Origin: Cellulomonas denverensis
GTDB lineage: Bacteria > Actinomycetota > Actinomycetes > Actinomycetales > Cellulomonadaceae
DNA: 64,000 nucleotides
Direction of reading: 5' to 3'
NCBI RefSeq assembly: GCF_012396125.1
Contig: NZ_JAAXOX010000001.1
Span: 558,001 to 622,000 of the forward strand
Shown here piece by piece: positions 36,453 through 44,700 of the stretch (positions within the stretch are counted from its first letter, which is position 1; each line of letters begins with the position of its first letter). The translations under genes were made by a program, and so were the position numbers. The notes under the pieces were generated by a model. That model made no database searches. It saw only the letters and a program-made list of their open reading frames with translations, and was not told the DNA's origin.

Positions 36453-37421
36453 ATGCTCGCTGCCCAGGTCACCTCCTTCCACCCCGACGACCCGCTGGCC
36501 GGACTCACGGTCGGGGAGCATCCCGACCCCGAGCCGCGCGAGCACTGGACCACGGTCGACCTGCGCGCCGCCGCCCTGAACCAGCACGACCTGTGGTCGC
36601 TGCGCGGTGTGGGGCTGCGGGCCGAGCAACTGCCGATGGTGCTGGGCACCGACGGCGCCGGGGTGACCGCCGACGGCCGCGAGGTGGTGCTGCACGGGGT
36701 GATCGGCGGCGGCCTCGGCCACGGCGTCGGCCCGGCCGAGCCCCGGTCGCTGCTGTCCGAGCGCTACCCGGGCACCCTGGCCGAACGCACGTCGGTGCCG
36801 AGCTGGAACCTGGTGGACAAGCCGGCCGAGCTCTCCTTCGCCGAGGCCGCCTGCCTGCCCACCGCGTGGTTGACCGCGTACCGGATGCTGTTCACCACCG
36901 GCAGCGCCAAGCCCGGCCAGCGGGTGCTGGTGCAGGGTGCCGGCGGCGGGGTCGCCACCGCTGCCCTGCTGCTCGGTGCCGCCGCGGGGCTGGAGGTCTG
37001 GGTGACCAGCCGCGACCAGGCCCGCCGGGATCGCGCGCTCACCCTGGGCGCCGCCGGGGTGCTGGCCCCGGGCGACCGGCTGCCCGCCCGCGCGGACCTG
37101 GTGATCGAGACCGTCGGCGCCGCCACCTGGTCGCACTCGGTGCGCTCGGTGCGCCCGGGCGGCCGGATCGTGGTGGCCGGGGCGACCACCGGCGACCCGG
37201 AGCGGATGGAGCTGCAGCGGATCTTCTTCACCGAGATCCAGGTGCTCGGCGCCACGATGGGCAGCAAGGAGGACCTGGCGGCGCTGCTGGCGTTCTGCGC
37301 CCGGACCGGCGTGCGCCCGGTGACCGACTCCACCTTCCCGCTCGCGCAGGCCGACCAGGGGCTGGCACGCTTGGCCCGCGGTGAGCAGTTCGGCAAGGTG
37401 GTGCTCGAGATCCAGGGGTAG
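36453..37421 (+). CDS. Zinc-binding dehydrogenase, medium-chain family (NADP-dependent quinone-reductase type)
   Basis: 322 residues. The N-terminal GroES-like domain begins AAQVTSFHPDDPLAGL and includes LNQHDLWSLRGVG and VLGTDGAGVTADGREVV. The Rossmann motif QGAGGGVATAALLLGAAAGLEVWVTSRDQARRDRA lies at about 162-196. The catalytic-zinc ligands (Cys, His, Glu) are not obvious, so it is probably a zinc-free quinone-reductase-like member. The TAGGGT box ends six bases before the ATG, suggesting a leaderless transcript, but no -35 element is clear. The substrate is unknown. The hydrolase gene starts eight bases after its stop. Confidence 0.8.
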   Translation: MLAAQVTSFHPDDPLAGLTVGEHPDPEPREHWTTVDLRAAALNQHDLWSLRGVGLRAEQLPMVLGTDGAGVTADGREVVLHGVIGGGLGHGVGPAEPRSLLSERYPGTLAERTSVPSWNLVDKPAELSFAEAACLPTAWLTAYRMLFTTGSAKPGQRVLVQGAGGGVATAALLLGAAAGLEVWVTSRDQARRDRALTLGAAGVLAPGDRLPARADLVIETVGAATWSHSVRSVRPGGRIVVAGATTGDPERMELQRIFFTEIQVLGATMGSKEDLAALLAFCARTGVRPVTDSTFPLAQADQGLARLARGEQFGKVVLEIQG

Positions 37422-37429
37422 GTGGCGCG

Positions 37430-38398
37430 GTGGGCCGGCAGTGGCAGCAGGACATCCTGGGCCCCGACTACCGTGCGCTCACCCTGGACCTGGCCGACGA
37501 CGACGAGGGCGCGGTGGTCGCCACCCTGGTCCGGCACGCGCCGCCCACCCCCGAACCGCAGCGGCCGTCCCGCGCGGTGCTCTACCTGCACGGCTGGTCC
37601 GACTACTTCTTCCAGACCGGGCTGGCCGAGTTCTGGACCGGGCAGGGTGCGGCGTTCTACGCCCTCGACCTGCGCAAGTACGGCCGGAGCCTGCGCCCGC
37701 ACCAGACCCCCGGCTACATCGACGACCTGGCGGCCTACGACGAGGACATCGAGGCCGCCCTCACCGAGATCAAGGCAGAGCTCGGCGACCCGGCCCGGGT
37801 GATGCTGATGGGTCACTCCACCGGCGGGCTGACCGCCGCGCTCTGGCTGGACCGCCACCCCGGCCGGGTGCACGGCCTGGTGCTGAACAGTCCGTGGCTG
37901 GAGCTGCAGGGCTCCTCGGTGGTGCGGCACATCAGCTTCCCGGCGATCGCCCGGCTGGCCCGGCTGCAGCCCAAGGCCCCGCTGCCGAATGTCGACGCTG
38001 GCTTCTATGCCCGGACGGTGCGCGAGGCCGATGGCGGCGAGTGGACCTACCAGGAGGACTGGCGGCCCACCCCGTCGTTCCCGGTCCGGGCCGGCTGGCT
38101 GGCGGCGGTGCTGGCCGGGCACTCCCGGGTGGCCCGCGGGCTGGACATCCCGGTGCCGGTGCTGATGCTCGCCTCGGCCCGCAGCCTGCTCAGCCCGTGG
38201 TGGACCGAGGACATGCGCGCCGCGGACATGGTGCTGGACGTGGAGTCGCTGGTCCGCCGGGCGCTGAACCTGGGGCCGGTGCTGACCGTGGTGCGGATCG
38301 AGGGTGGTCTGCACGACCTGACCCTGTCCCCGGCACCGGTGCGAGCGCGGCTCTACGCCGAGATCGCCCGGTGGAGCGCCGCCTACGGCTGGGAGTGA
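37430..38398 (+). CDS. Alpha/beta hydrolase (serine aminopeptidase S33-type)
   Basis: 322 residues. The nucleophile elbow is MGHSTGGLTAALWLDRHP (about 125-142). The oxyanion region is AVLYLHGWSDYFFQ, the acid lies in the loop MRAADMVLDVESL, and the base is the His in RIEGGLHDLTLS. The pattern FYALDLRKYGRSLRPHQTPGYIDDLAAYDEDIEAAL is typical of monoacylglycerol-lipase or lysophospholipase-like hydrolases. It probably has a lipid or ester substrate. GTG 37430 lies eight bases after the dehydrogenase stop, so the two are likely co-transcribed. The end is convergent with the RAMA-domain gene, 10 bases apart. Confidence 0.85.
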   Translation: MGRQWQQDILGPDYRALTLDLADDDEGAVVATLVRHAPPTPEPQRPSRAVLYLHGWSDYFFQTGLAEFWTGQGAAFYALDLRKYGRSLRPHQTPGYIDDLAAYDEDIEAALTEIKAELGDPARVMLMGHSTGGLTAALWLDRHPGRVHGLVLNSPWLELQGSSVVRHISFPAIARLARLQPKAPLPNVDAGFYARTVREADGGEWTYQEDWRPTPSFPVRAGWLAAVLAGHSRVARGLDIPVPVLMLASARSLLSPWWTEDMRAADMVLDVESLVRRALNLGPVLTVVRIEGGLHDLTLSPAPVRARLYAEIARWSAAYGWE

Positions 38399-38408
38399 CG
38401 CCGGCCGG

Positions 38409-39584
38409 TCAGCGGATGCCGACCGCCTCGCCCAGGCTCGGGCCGTCCTCGCCGAACCGCCAGACCCGCCAGCCGTCCGCCGGGCGCTCCAGGTCGGCGG
38501 CCACCACGGCGGCGTCGCCCGGATCGGTGTGCAGGCTGCCGTCGGCGAGCTGGATCATGCCGTCGGTGCGCAGCGTGGCGGTCAGGCGCTGACCCCGGCG
38601 CACCCGCACCCAGACCAGGTCCAGCGGCTTGCGCTCGGCAGCGGCCAGTGCGGCCAGCTCCGGCAGTGGGCCACCGGGCACCGGGGCGGAGTCGTCGCGG
38701 ACCGGCGGCAGCACGGTGGTGGCGTCCGCGGCGATCGGCCGGGGACCGGTCAGCGGGGTGGGCACCTCGGCAGCGTCACCACGACGGCTGCGCCGGGTCA
38801 ACGGGACCGGGTCCACCGGGATCGCAGCCGGGGAGAACGTGGGCTCGGGCTCGGCCACGGCGTCGACCGGCGGCTCCTCCGGCTCGGCCTGCGGCTCCTC
38901 CGGCTCGGTCTGCTCCTCGGGTTCGGCCGGCGCCGCGCCGGTGGGCGGCCAGGGCGTGGGCGCCTGGGACACCGCGGGCACCGACCCGGTCGCCGGGCCG
39001 GGCTCCACCGGTCGCCGCTGCCGGGTGGAGCCGGGGCGCAGCGGTGAGACGTCCAGGTACCGCCGCCCGCCCGGCCCCTCGGTCACCCCGAGCCGGAGCA
39101 CGTCCACCTGGGTCCCGGCGGTCAGGTACTCCACCGCCTCCTGCAGGCCCTCGGCGATGTCGCCGCAGACCAGCACCAGCCGGACACCCTCCCGCCCGGC
39201 ACGCTCGGCGCGCACCATCGGCGCCCGGTCCCGGAACACCGCCAGATCGGCCTCGAAGGCCTCCGGCCCGCCGCGGTACAGCCGGGCGATGTCGGCGCGG
39301 CTCATCCGGGCCGCCCCGCCGGCGTGCCGCAGCGCCCGCAGCAGGGTCGAAGCGTCCAGCAGCTGCACCGCCTCCACCACCACCGGCTGGGCGGCCGCAT
39401 CCAGGGCGAGCAGCTGGGAACCGTCACCGGCACCGATCTCCCGGATGGTCAGCACCGGCTCGCCGATCAGCTCCCCGGCGTTCTCCGCCACCAGGGCGGC
39501 GGCGTCCCGGTCGAAGGAGTCGGCACTGGGCCGCATCGGCTGGACGAGCGTGCCGTGGCCGTCGTCGAGCTCGAAGATCGCCAT
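38409..39584 (-). CDS. RAMA-domain protein with NucS/DUF91-like N-terminal domain
   Basis: 391 residues. The N-terminal part (about 1-180) has MAIFELDDGHGTLVQPM and then QLLALDAAAQPVVVEAVQLLDASTLLRAL, the strand arrangement of a PD-(D/E)XK nuclease such as NucS. The usual lysine after the last acid is replaced (VEAV), so it may be catalytically dead. A long Pro/Glu-rich linker (about 205-300) follows. The C-terminal module LVWVRVRRGQRLTATLRTDGMIQLADG...GWRVWRF matches the RAMA domain, which is proposed to read modified DNA. The combination suggests a DNA-modification sensor. ATG 39584 is chosen from the family-like start. Confidence 0.6.
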   Translation of the reverse strand: MAIFELDDGHGTLVQPMRPSADSFDRDAAALVAENAGELIGEPVLTIREIGAGDGSQLLALDAAAQPVVVEAVQLLDASTLLRALRHAGGAARMSRADIARLYRGGPEAFEADLAVFRDRAPMVRAERAGREGVRLVLVCGDIAEGLQEAVEYLTAGTQVDVLRLGVTEGPGGRRYLDVSPLRPGSTRQRRPVEPGPATGSVPAVSQAPTPWPPTGAAPAEPEEQTEPEEPQAEPEEPPVDAVAEPEPTFSPAAIPVDPVPLTRRSRRGDAAEVPTPLTGPRPIAADATTVLPPVRDDSAPVPGGPLPELAALAAAERKPLDLVWVRVRRGQRLTATLRTDGMIQLADGSLHTDPGDAAVVAADLERPADGWRVWRFGEDGPSLGEAVGIR

Positions 39585-39740
39585 CCGTCCGTTGCTCCAT
39601 CCCTGTCCTGGCAGGGCGCGGATCATCGCCCGCCGCACCCGCACTCGCTCGCCCGCCGCCCGGGACGCGCACCGGGATTCTGTCATCCTCCGGCGCCCGT
39701 TCTGCCCGGACACAGGTCTTCTGCACGACTTGTCCACGCG

Positions 39741-40034
39741 CTAGCGCGTGAGCTCGGCCTCCAACCTGGCCACCTTGCCGGTGAGTTCACCGGTGTGGCC
39801 GGGACGGATGTCGGCCTTGAGCACCAGACTGACCCGCCCCGCATGGCGCCCGACCGCCTCCGTGGCGAGCCGGACCACCTCCATGCACTCGTCCCATTCA
39901 CCCTCGATCGTGGTGAACATCGCATCCGTCCGATGCGGCAGACCGGAGTCCCGGACCACCCGCACCGCGTCGGCGACGGCCGCCGTGACGGATTCACCTG
40001 CCCCGAGCGGGGATACCGAGAACGCGACCAGCAT
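39741..40034 (-). CDS. Thiamine-binding protein of the MTH1187/YkoF family
   Basis: 97 residues. The family pattern is [60 protein letters not shown], the conserved region of the MTH1187 (DUF77) family of tetrameric proteins that bind thiamine or its precursor. It is probably a carrier or sensor and not an enzyme. ATG 40034 has GGGAG immediately ahead and is preferred over a GTG three codons earlier. It stands alone between the RAMA-domain gene and the rplA terminator; no thiamine gene is adjacent. Confidence 0.8.
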   Translation of the reverse strand: MLVAFSVSPLGAGESVTAAVADAVRVVRDSGLPHRTDAMFTTIEGEWDECMEVVRLATEAVGRHAGRVSLVLKADIRPGHTGELTGKVARLEAELTR

Positions 40035-40113
40035 GTCTCCCACCTTCGCGCACCAGCCCGGAGCCGTCCACCCCTGACGCCCGAGAGCACCCGGACGCGC
40101 ACCCTGCGGAATG

Positions 40114-40159
40114 ACGCACGGCCCCGGTCCCCCTCGATGGGGGGACCGGGGCCGTGCGT
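40114..40159 (-). terminator. Intrinsic terminator of the rplK-rplA operon
   Basis: Perfect 19-base-pair arms (40114-40132 and 40141-40159) with an extra closing pair and a six-base loop, 18 bases downstream of the rplA stop on the minus strand. Strong stem without a U-tract. Confidence 0.85.
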
Positions 40160-40176
40160 TCGTGGTGGGCGCTACC

Positions 40177-40896
40177 TCAGGCAGCGTCCTCCTCGGAGGT
40201 GAGGTTCCGGGTCTTGGACTGGTCGACCAGGATGCCGGGGCCGTTCGTGGTCGAGATGGTCGCCTTGGTGATGTAGCGGCCCTTCGACGCGGACGGCTTC
40301 AGACGCAGGATCTCCTCCAGCGCGGCGGCGTAGTTCTCCACCAGCTGCACATCGGAGAACGAGGTCTTGCCGATGATGAAGTGCAGGTTGGCGTGCTTGT
40401 CCACGCGGAACTCGATCTTGCCGCCCTTGATGTCGGCGACGGCCTTGGCCACGTCCATCGTGACGGTGCCGGTCTTCGGGTTCGGCATCAGGCCACGGGG
40501 ACCGAGCACCTTGCCCAGACGACCGACCTTGCCCATCAGGTCCGGGGTGGCGACCGCGGAGTCGAAGTCGGTCCAACCGCCGGCGACCTTCTCGATCAGC
40601 TCGTCGCCGCCGACCTCGTCCGCACCGGCGGCGCGGGCCTGCTCGGCACGCTCACCGTTCGCGAACACGATCACGCGGGCGGTCTTGCCGGTGCCGTGCG
40701 GCAGGTTGACCGTGCCACGGACCATCTGGTCCGCCTTGCGCGGGTCCACCCCGAGGCGCATGGCGACCTCGACCGTGGCGTCGTACTTGGTGGTCGAGGT
40801 GGCCTGGGCCAGGCGGATCGCCTGCAGCGGGTTGTAGACCTCGCCCGGCTCGATCTTCTCGAGCGCGGCGCGGTAGGCCTTGCTGTGCTTGGGCAT
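40177..40896 (-). CDS. rplA: 50S ribosomal protein L1
   Basis: 239 residues. It forms the mobile L1 stalk of the large subunit. Motifs are [18 protein letters not shown] at the start, [50 protein letters not shown] and [18 protein letters not shown], with the C-terminal [29 protein letters not shown]-type context and CAAGGAGAAG ribosome site lie upstream. It is the last gene of nusG-rplK-rplA, with a small hairpin in the spacer to rplK. L1 is known in other bacteria to repress its own operon by binding the messenger. Confidence 0.98.
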   Translation of the reverse strand: MPKHSKAYRAALEKIEPGEVYNPLQAIRLAQATSTTKYDATVEVAMRLGVDPRKADQMVRGTVNLPHGTGKTARVIVFANGERAEQARAAGADEVGGDELIEKVAGGWTDFDSAVATPDLMGKVGRLGKVLGPRGLMPNPKTGTVTMDVAKAVADIKGGKIEFRVDKHANLHFIIGKTSFSDVQLVENYAAALEEILRLKPSASKGRYITKATISTTNGPGILVDQSKTRNLTSEEDAA

Positions 40897-40956
40897 CTGC
40901 TTCTCCTTGTTCAGCAGTCGTGGTCGACGGGCCGCACAGGGCCCTGCCACTGGGGT

Positions 40957-40976
40957 CCCCCGGCGGTCGCCGGGGG
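40957..40976 (-). promoter_or_regulatory. Hairpin in the rplK-rplA spacer
   Basis: Arms 40957-40965 and 40968-40976 are perfectly complementary over nine bases, with only two bases between them, so the actual loop must use the innermost pair. It lies in the 91-base spacer. It could be an attenuator, an RNase site or a partial terminator; there is no direct evidence for L1 binding here. Confidence 0.4.
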
Positions 40977-40987
40977 CACGGGGGTGA

Positions 40988-41419
40988 TCAGTCGTTGACG
41001 GTGATGCCCATGGAGCGGGCGGTACCGGCGACGATCTTCATCGCCTGCTCGATGTCGTTCGCGTTCAGGTCCGGCATCTTGGTGGTGGCGATCTCGCGGA
41101 CCTGGTCGGCGGTGATCGAGGCGACCTTGACGGTGTGCGGGGTCGGGGAACCCTTGGCCACACCGGCAGCCTTCTTGATCATCTCCGCGGCCGGCGGGGT
41201 CTTGGTGATGAAGGTGAAGGAGCGGTCCTCGTAGACCGTGATCTCCACCGGGATCACGTTGCCGCGCTGCGACTCGGTGGCCGCGTTGTAGGCCTTGCAG
41301 AACTCCATGATGTTCACACCGGCGGCACCCAGCGCGGGGCCGATCGGCGGGGCCGGAGTCGCGGCACCGGCGTTGATCTGGAGCTTGATGAGGCCGGTGA
41401 CCTTCTTCTTGGGAGGCAT
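40988..41419 (-). CDS. rplK: 50S ribosomal protein L11
   Basis: 143 residues. It forms the GTPase-associated centre with 23S rRNA, the target of thiostrepton. It contains [67 protein letters not shown] and the C-terminal [24 protein letters not shown]. Standard position after nusG, with an 85-base spacer that includes a perfect palindrome near the nusG stop. The proline-rich loop that stringent factor RelA monitors is intact. Confidence 0.98.
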   Translation of the reverse strand: MPPKKKVTGLIKLQINAGAATPAPPIGPALGAAGVNIMEFCKAYNAATESQRGNVIPVEITVYEDRSFTFITKTPPAAEMIKKAAGVAKGSPTPHTVKVASITADQVREIATTKMPDLNANDIEQAMKIVAGTARSMGITVND

Positions 41420-41485
41420 GCGCCATCCCCTTCCTTGTTCGTGGGCCGACGCCGTGGGCGATGACCCGGTTGCAGTGCCGTCGCT

Positions 41486-41501
41486 GCGCCCCGCGGGGCG
41501 C
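41486..41501 (-). terminator. Small palindrome after nusG (possible attenuator)
   Basis: A 16-base perfect palindrome, GCGCCCCGCGGGGCGC, starts four bases after the nusG stop. With no loop its actual hairpin would be about six pairs. It may reduce read-through from nusG to rplK, but the ribosomal genes probably rely on partial read-through or their own promoter. Confidence 0.35.
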
Positions 41502-41504
41502 GGG

Positions 41505-42305
41505 TCAGATCTTGGCGACCTGGCTGAACGACAGCTCGACCGGGGTCTCCCGGCCGAAGATGGAGACGAGAACCTTGAGCTTCTGGTTCTCGGGGTTGAT
41601 CTCGGAGATCGTGGCCGGCAGCGTGTCGAAGGCACCGTCGGTGACGGTGACCGACTCGCCGACGGTGAAGTCGACCTCGATCGGGGAGGCGGACTTGCCG
41701 GACTGGGCCTGGCCGCCGGAGGACGCGGCGGCGGGCGCCTTCTCCTCGATGGTCGGGGCCAGCATGGAGAAGACCTCGTCCAGGGTCAGCGGCACCGGCT
41801 GGTGGGTGTGCCCCACGAACCCGGTCACGCCCGGGGTGTGCCGGACGGCGCCCCAGGACTCGTCGGTCAGGTCCATCCGCACCAGGACGTAGCCGGGGAT
41901 CCGCACGCGGCGCACGACCTTGCGCTGCGCGTTCTTGATCTCCACGACCTCCTCCATGGGGACCTCCACCTGGTAGATGAAGTCCTCCATGTTGAGGGAC
42001 TGGGTGCGGTTCTCCAGGTTCGCCTTCACCCGGTTCTCGTACCCGGCGTAGGAGTGGATCACGTACCAGTCGCCCAGCTGGGAGCGCAGCTGCGCCTTGA
42101 ACGCCTCGACCGGGTCCTCGTCGGCGTCGACCTCGACGGTCTCCTCGGCGTCCTCGGCCGGCACCTCGGGCTCGGCGGCCTCGTCACCGACGGTCTCGGC
42201 GGCCTCCAGGCCGGCCTCGTCCTCGGTCGCGGCCACCGACGTCAGGGCGTCATCGAGCTCGGACTCAGCGGCGCCCACCTCGGGCTCCTGCGATTCCTGC
42301 GACAC
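41505..42305 (-). CDS. nusG: Transcription termination/antitermination factor NusG
   Basis: 266 residues, longer than the usual 180. The NGN domain begins near residue 79 with [22 protein letters not shown] and contains [35 protein letters not shown]. The KOW domain is [46 protein letters not shown]. The first 78 residues are an acidic Ala/Glu-rich extension, and the linker between domains has an Ala/Ser/Gly insertion. Actinobacterial NusG often carries such extensions. It follows secE by about 50 bases; the GTG at 42305 is the first family-compatible start. Confidence 0.96.
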   Translation of the reverse strand: MSQESQEPEVGAAESELDDALTSVAATEDEAGLEAAETVGDEAAEPEVPAEDAEETVEVDADEDPVEAFKAQLRSQLGDWYVIHSYAGYENRVKANLENRTQSLNMEDFIYQVEVPMEEVVEIKNAQRKVVRRVRIPGYVLVRMDLTDESWGAVRHTPGVTGFVGHTHQPVPLTLDEVFSMLAPTIEEKAPAAASSGGQAQSGKSASPIEVDFTVGESVTVTDGAFDTLPATISEINPENQKLKVLVSIFGRETPVELSFSQVAKI

Positions 42306-42355
42306 GTACTGACCTGCTTTCTGCTGCGGTTGAGGAGGGGGTGGAGCCGGCGGCG

Positions 42356-42643
42356 TCAGCCGCCGAAGGCCCACCGGGTCAACTGGCCGATGCCCAGGTC
42401 GACCACGGTCACGAACGCCATCACGACGGCCACGAAGACCAGCACGACGATGGTGTAGGTGATCAGGTCGGACCGGGTCAGCCAGACGACCTTCTTGAGC
42501 TCGGCGACGACCTGGCGGATGAACAGCGCGATCCGCGCGAACAGTCCACGACGCTTCTCGGGCTTGGCGGCCTTGCCGCTGGACCCCTTGGTCCGGGCCG
42601 GCTCGTCCGCGCCGGACGCCGCCACCGGTGCCGATTCGCTCAC
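42356..42643 (-). CDS. secE: Preprotein translocase subunit SecE
   Basis: 95 residues. The small essential subunit that clamps SecY. A charged N-terminal stretch with Lys/Arg precedes the conserved [38 protein letters not shown], one transmembrane helix. The GTG start has AGGGGAA upstream. It is downstream of a tRNA-Trp gene as in most actinobacteria, then nusG, rplK and rplA. Confidence 0.97.
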   Translation of the reverse strand: MSESAPVAASGADEPARTKGSSGKAAKPEKRRGLFARIALFIRQVVAELKKVVWLTRSDLITYTIVVLVFVAVVMAFVTVVDLGIGQLTRWAFGG

Positions 42644-42751
42644 GGTTCGTTCCCCTACGTCTCCACGACGCCGGTGCGGCGTCTGATCTCGGTCGTCAGC
42701 GGCAAGCCGCCGTCCCGTGGAGCACGGAGCGGCTGGCCGTGACCACACGCG

Positions 42752-42824
42752 CAGGGCAGGCGAGACTCGAACTCGCAACCGCCGGTTTTGGAGACCGGTG
42801 CGCTACCAATTGCGCCACTGCCCT
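42752..42824 (-). tRNA. trnW: tRNA-Trp (anticodon CCA)
   Basis: 73 bases. The cloverleaf is complete: acceptor AGGGCAG pairs with CTGCCCT, the D arm is GCGCAATTGGTAGCGC, the anticodon stem ACCGGT/ACCGGC encloses TCTCCAAAA with CCA, and the T arm reads GCGAGTTCGAGTCTCGC. The discriminator base is G, as expected for Trp. CCA is not encoded. It sits upstream of secE in the usual actinobacterial position. Confidence 0.95.
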
Positions 42825-42963
42825 ACGGCGGCATTCCCGGTCACGACGGTCCGCGCTGGGCACGGCTCATCATGGCGGAGGTCAACCACCGAGCGCCTAC
42901 TGTACGCGACGCATGCGGCCCGGTCGAACCACACCCCCGGCGGCGGTCTGCGAGGATGACCCC

Positions 42964-44205
42964 GTGACCGAGCACGCCGCCTCCCGCTCCGCCTCGTCCG
43001 CCGCGCCCCGCCGGGTCTCCACCCGGATCGGCGCCATCGCCGAGTCCGCCACGCTCGCGGTGGATGCCAAGGCGAAGGCACTGAAGGCGGCCGGTCGCCC
43101 GGTGATCGGCTTCGGCGCCGGCGAGCCGGACTTCCCCACCCCGGACTACATCGTCGAGGCGGCGGTCCGGGCAGCGCACGACCCGGTCAACCACCGCTAC
43201 TCCCCCGCCGCCGGACTGCCCGCGCTGCGCGAGGCGATCGCCGCCAAGACGCTCCGCGACTCCGGCTACCCGGTCGAGCCGGCCCAGGTGCTGGTCACCA
43301 ACGGCGGCAAGCAGGCGGTCTACCAGACCTTCGCCACCCTGCTGGACCCGGGCGACGAGGTGCTGCTGCCCGCGCCGTACTGGACCACCTACCCGGAGGC
43401 GATCCGGCTGGCCGGCGGCGTCCCGGTCGAGGTGTTCGCCGGGGAGGACCAGGACTACCGGGTGACGGTGGAGCAGCTGGAGGCCGCCCGCACCTCGCGG
43501 ACCAAGGTCGTGCTGTTCGTGTCGCCGTCCAACCCGACCGGCGCGGTGTACACCCCGGAACAGACCGAGCAGATCGGCCGCTGGGCACTGGAGCACGGCA
43601 TCTGGGTCATCACGGACGAGATCTACGAGCACCTGGTCTACGACGGCGCGGTCGCCACCCCGATCGTCCGGGCGGTGCCCGAGCTGGCCGACACCACGGT
43701 GGTGCTGAACGGGGTGGCCAAGACCTATGCGATGACCGGCTGGCGGGTGGGCTGGATGATCGGCCCCACCGACGTGATCACGGCCGCGACCAACCTGCAG
43801 TCGCACCTGTCGTCCAACGTCGCGAACGTCTCCCAGCGGGCCGCGCTCGCGGCGGTCACCGGCGACCTGTCCGCGGTGGAACGGATGCGGACCGCCTTCG
43901 ACCGGCGCCGCCGGACCATGGTGCAGATGCTCTCGGAGATCGACGGGGTCCGGATCCCGGTGCCGCAGGGCGCGTTCTACGCCTACCCGTCGGTGGCCGG
44001 GGTGCTCGGCCGCAGCATCCGGGGCGTCACGCCGACCACGTCCGCCGAGCTGGCCGCGCTGATCCTGGACCAGGCCGAGGTCGCCGTGGTGCCGGGCGAG
44101 GCCTTCGGCCCGTCGGGCTACCTGCGACTGTCCTACGCACTCGGCGACGACGACCTGGTCGAGGGCGTCGGCCGGATCCAGGCACTACTGGCCGAGGCGG
44201 ACTGA
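42964..44205 (+). CDS. Pyridoxal-phosphate aminotransferase, class I (aspartate aminotransferase type)
   Basis: 413 residues. The PLP lysine lies in [23 protein letters not shown]. Family motifs include [18 protein letters not shown] near residue 46, the phosphate-binding [26 protein letters not shown], and [15 protein letters not shown] at the end. It probably transaminates aspartate or a related amino acid with 2-oxoglutarate; the exact substrate needs assay. GTG 42964 gives a short tail before the conserved [24 protein letters not shown]. The gene is usually found near tRNA-Trp in Micrococcales and is convergent with nothing here. Confidence 0.9.
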   Translation: MTEHAASRSASSAAPRRVSTRIGAIAESATLAVDAKAKALKAAGRPVIGFGAGEPDFPTPDYIVEAAVRAAHDPVNHRYSPAAGLPALREAIAAKTLRDSGYPVEPAQVLVTNGGKQAVYQTFATLLDPGDEVLLPAPYWTTYPEAIRLAGGVPVEVFAGEDQDYRVTVEQLEAARTSRTKVVLFVSPSNPTGAVYTPEQTEQIGRWALEHGIWVITDEIYEHLVYDGAVATPIVRAVPELADTTVVLNGVAKTYAMTGWRVGWMIGPTDVITAATNLQSHLSSNVANVSQRAALAAVTGDLSAVERMRTAFDRRRRTMVQMLSEIDGVRIPVPQGAFYAYPSVAGVLGRSIRGVTPTTSAELAALILDQAEVAVVPGEAFGPSGYLRLSYALGDDDLVEGVGRIQALLAEAD

Positions 44206-44700
44206 CCCACTCGTCCGGCGAGCGGCGGGCGGCGGGTCCGCACCGGAACCGGTGACGAGGCGGCTTTCCGGGGCGGTGACTGCGCGCTCAGTCGCGCGAC
44301 CGTTGGGTAGTGCCACCCAGCCGCTGCCCCATTCTGTGCGAAATCCCGCACCCCGCCACCCAGACATACTCACGCAATCGCCATTATCCAGACACCACCC
44401 TCGGAGAGCTGAGGGTGTCGCCCCCCGCGCACGCCGGCCCGATCGGGTCGGGCCGTCGATCCCGCCGGGAGTCCGCGCACCCGCGCGTTGCCCCAGGTAA
44501 CCGCCGACCGCCGCGCATCGCCGCGCCCTGAGCCGGCCCGGCGCCCCGCGGCGCCCACCCGTCGCCGCCCGTTCCCGGCCGCGTTCCGGCGGCCGGCCCG
44601 AGGCCGAAGGTCCTTGAGTAATCCGCCGGCGACGGATCGACGCTACCCGCACAGAAGCACGCGCTCGGCGCGGACCATCCCCCTGTGCAAGGAGAAGATC
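44206..44700 (+). other. 495-base spacer before the large surface-protein gene
   Basis: No convincing open frame. It has a short inverted pair near 44304-44319, an AT-richer patch at about 44368-44392 that may hold the promoter of the surface-protein gene, and a small hairpin at 44397-44416 (ACCCTC/GAGGGT). The last 200 bases are very GC-rich with many Arg/Pro codons in every frame, typical of noncoding sequence in such a genome. The messenger leader, if any, would be long. Confidence 0.5.
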
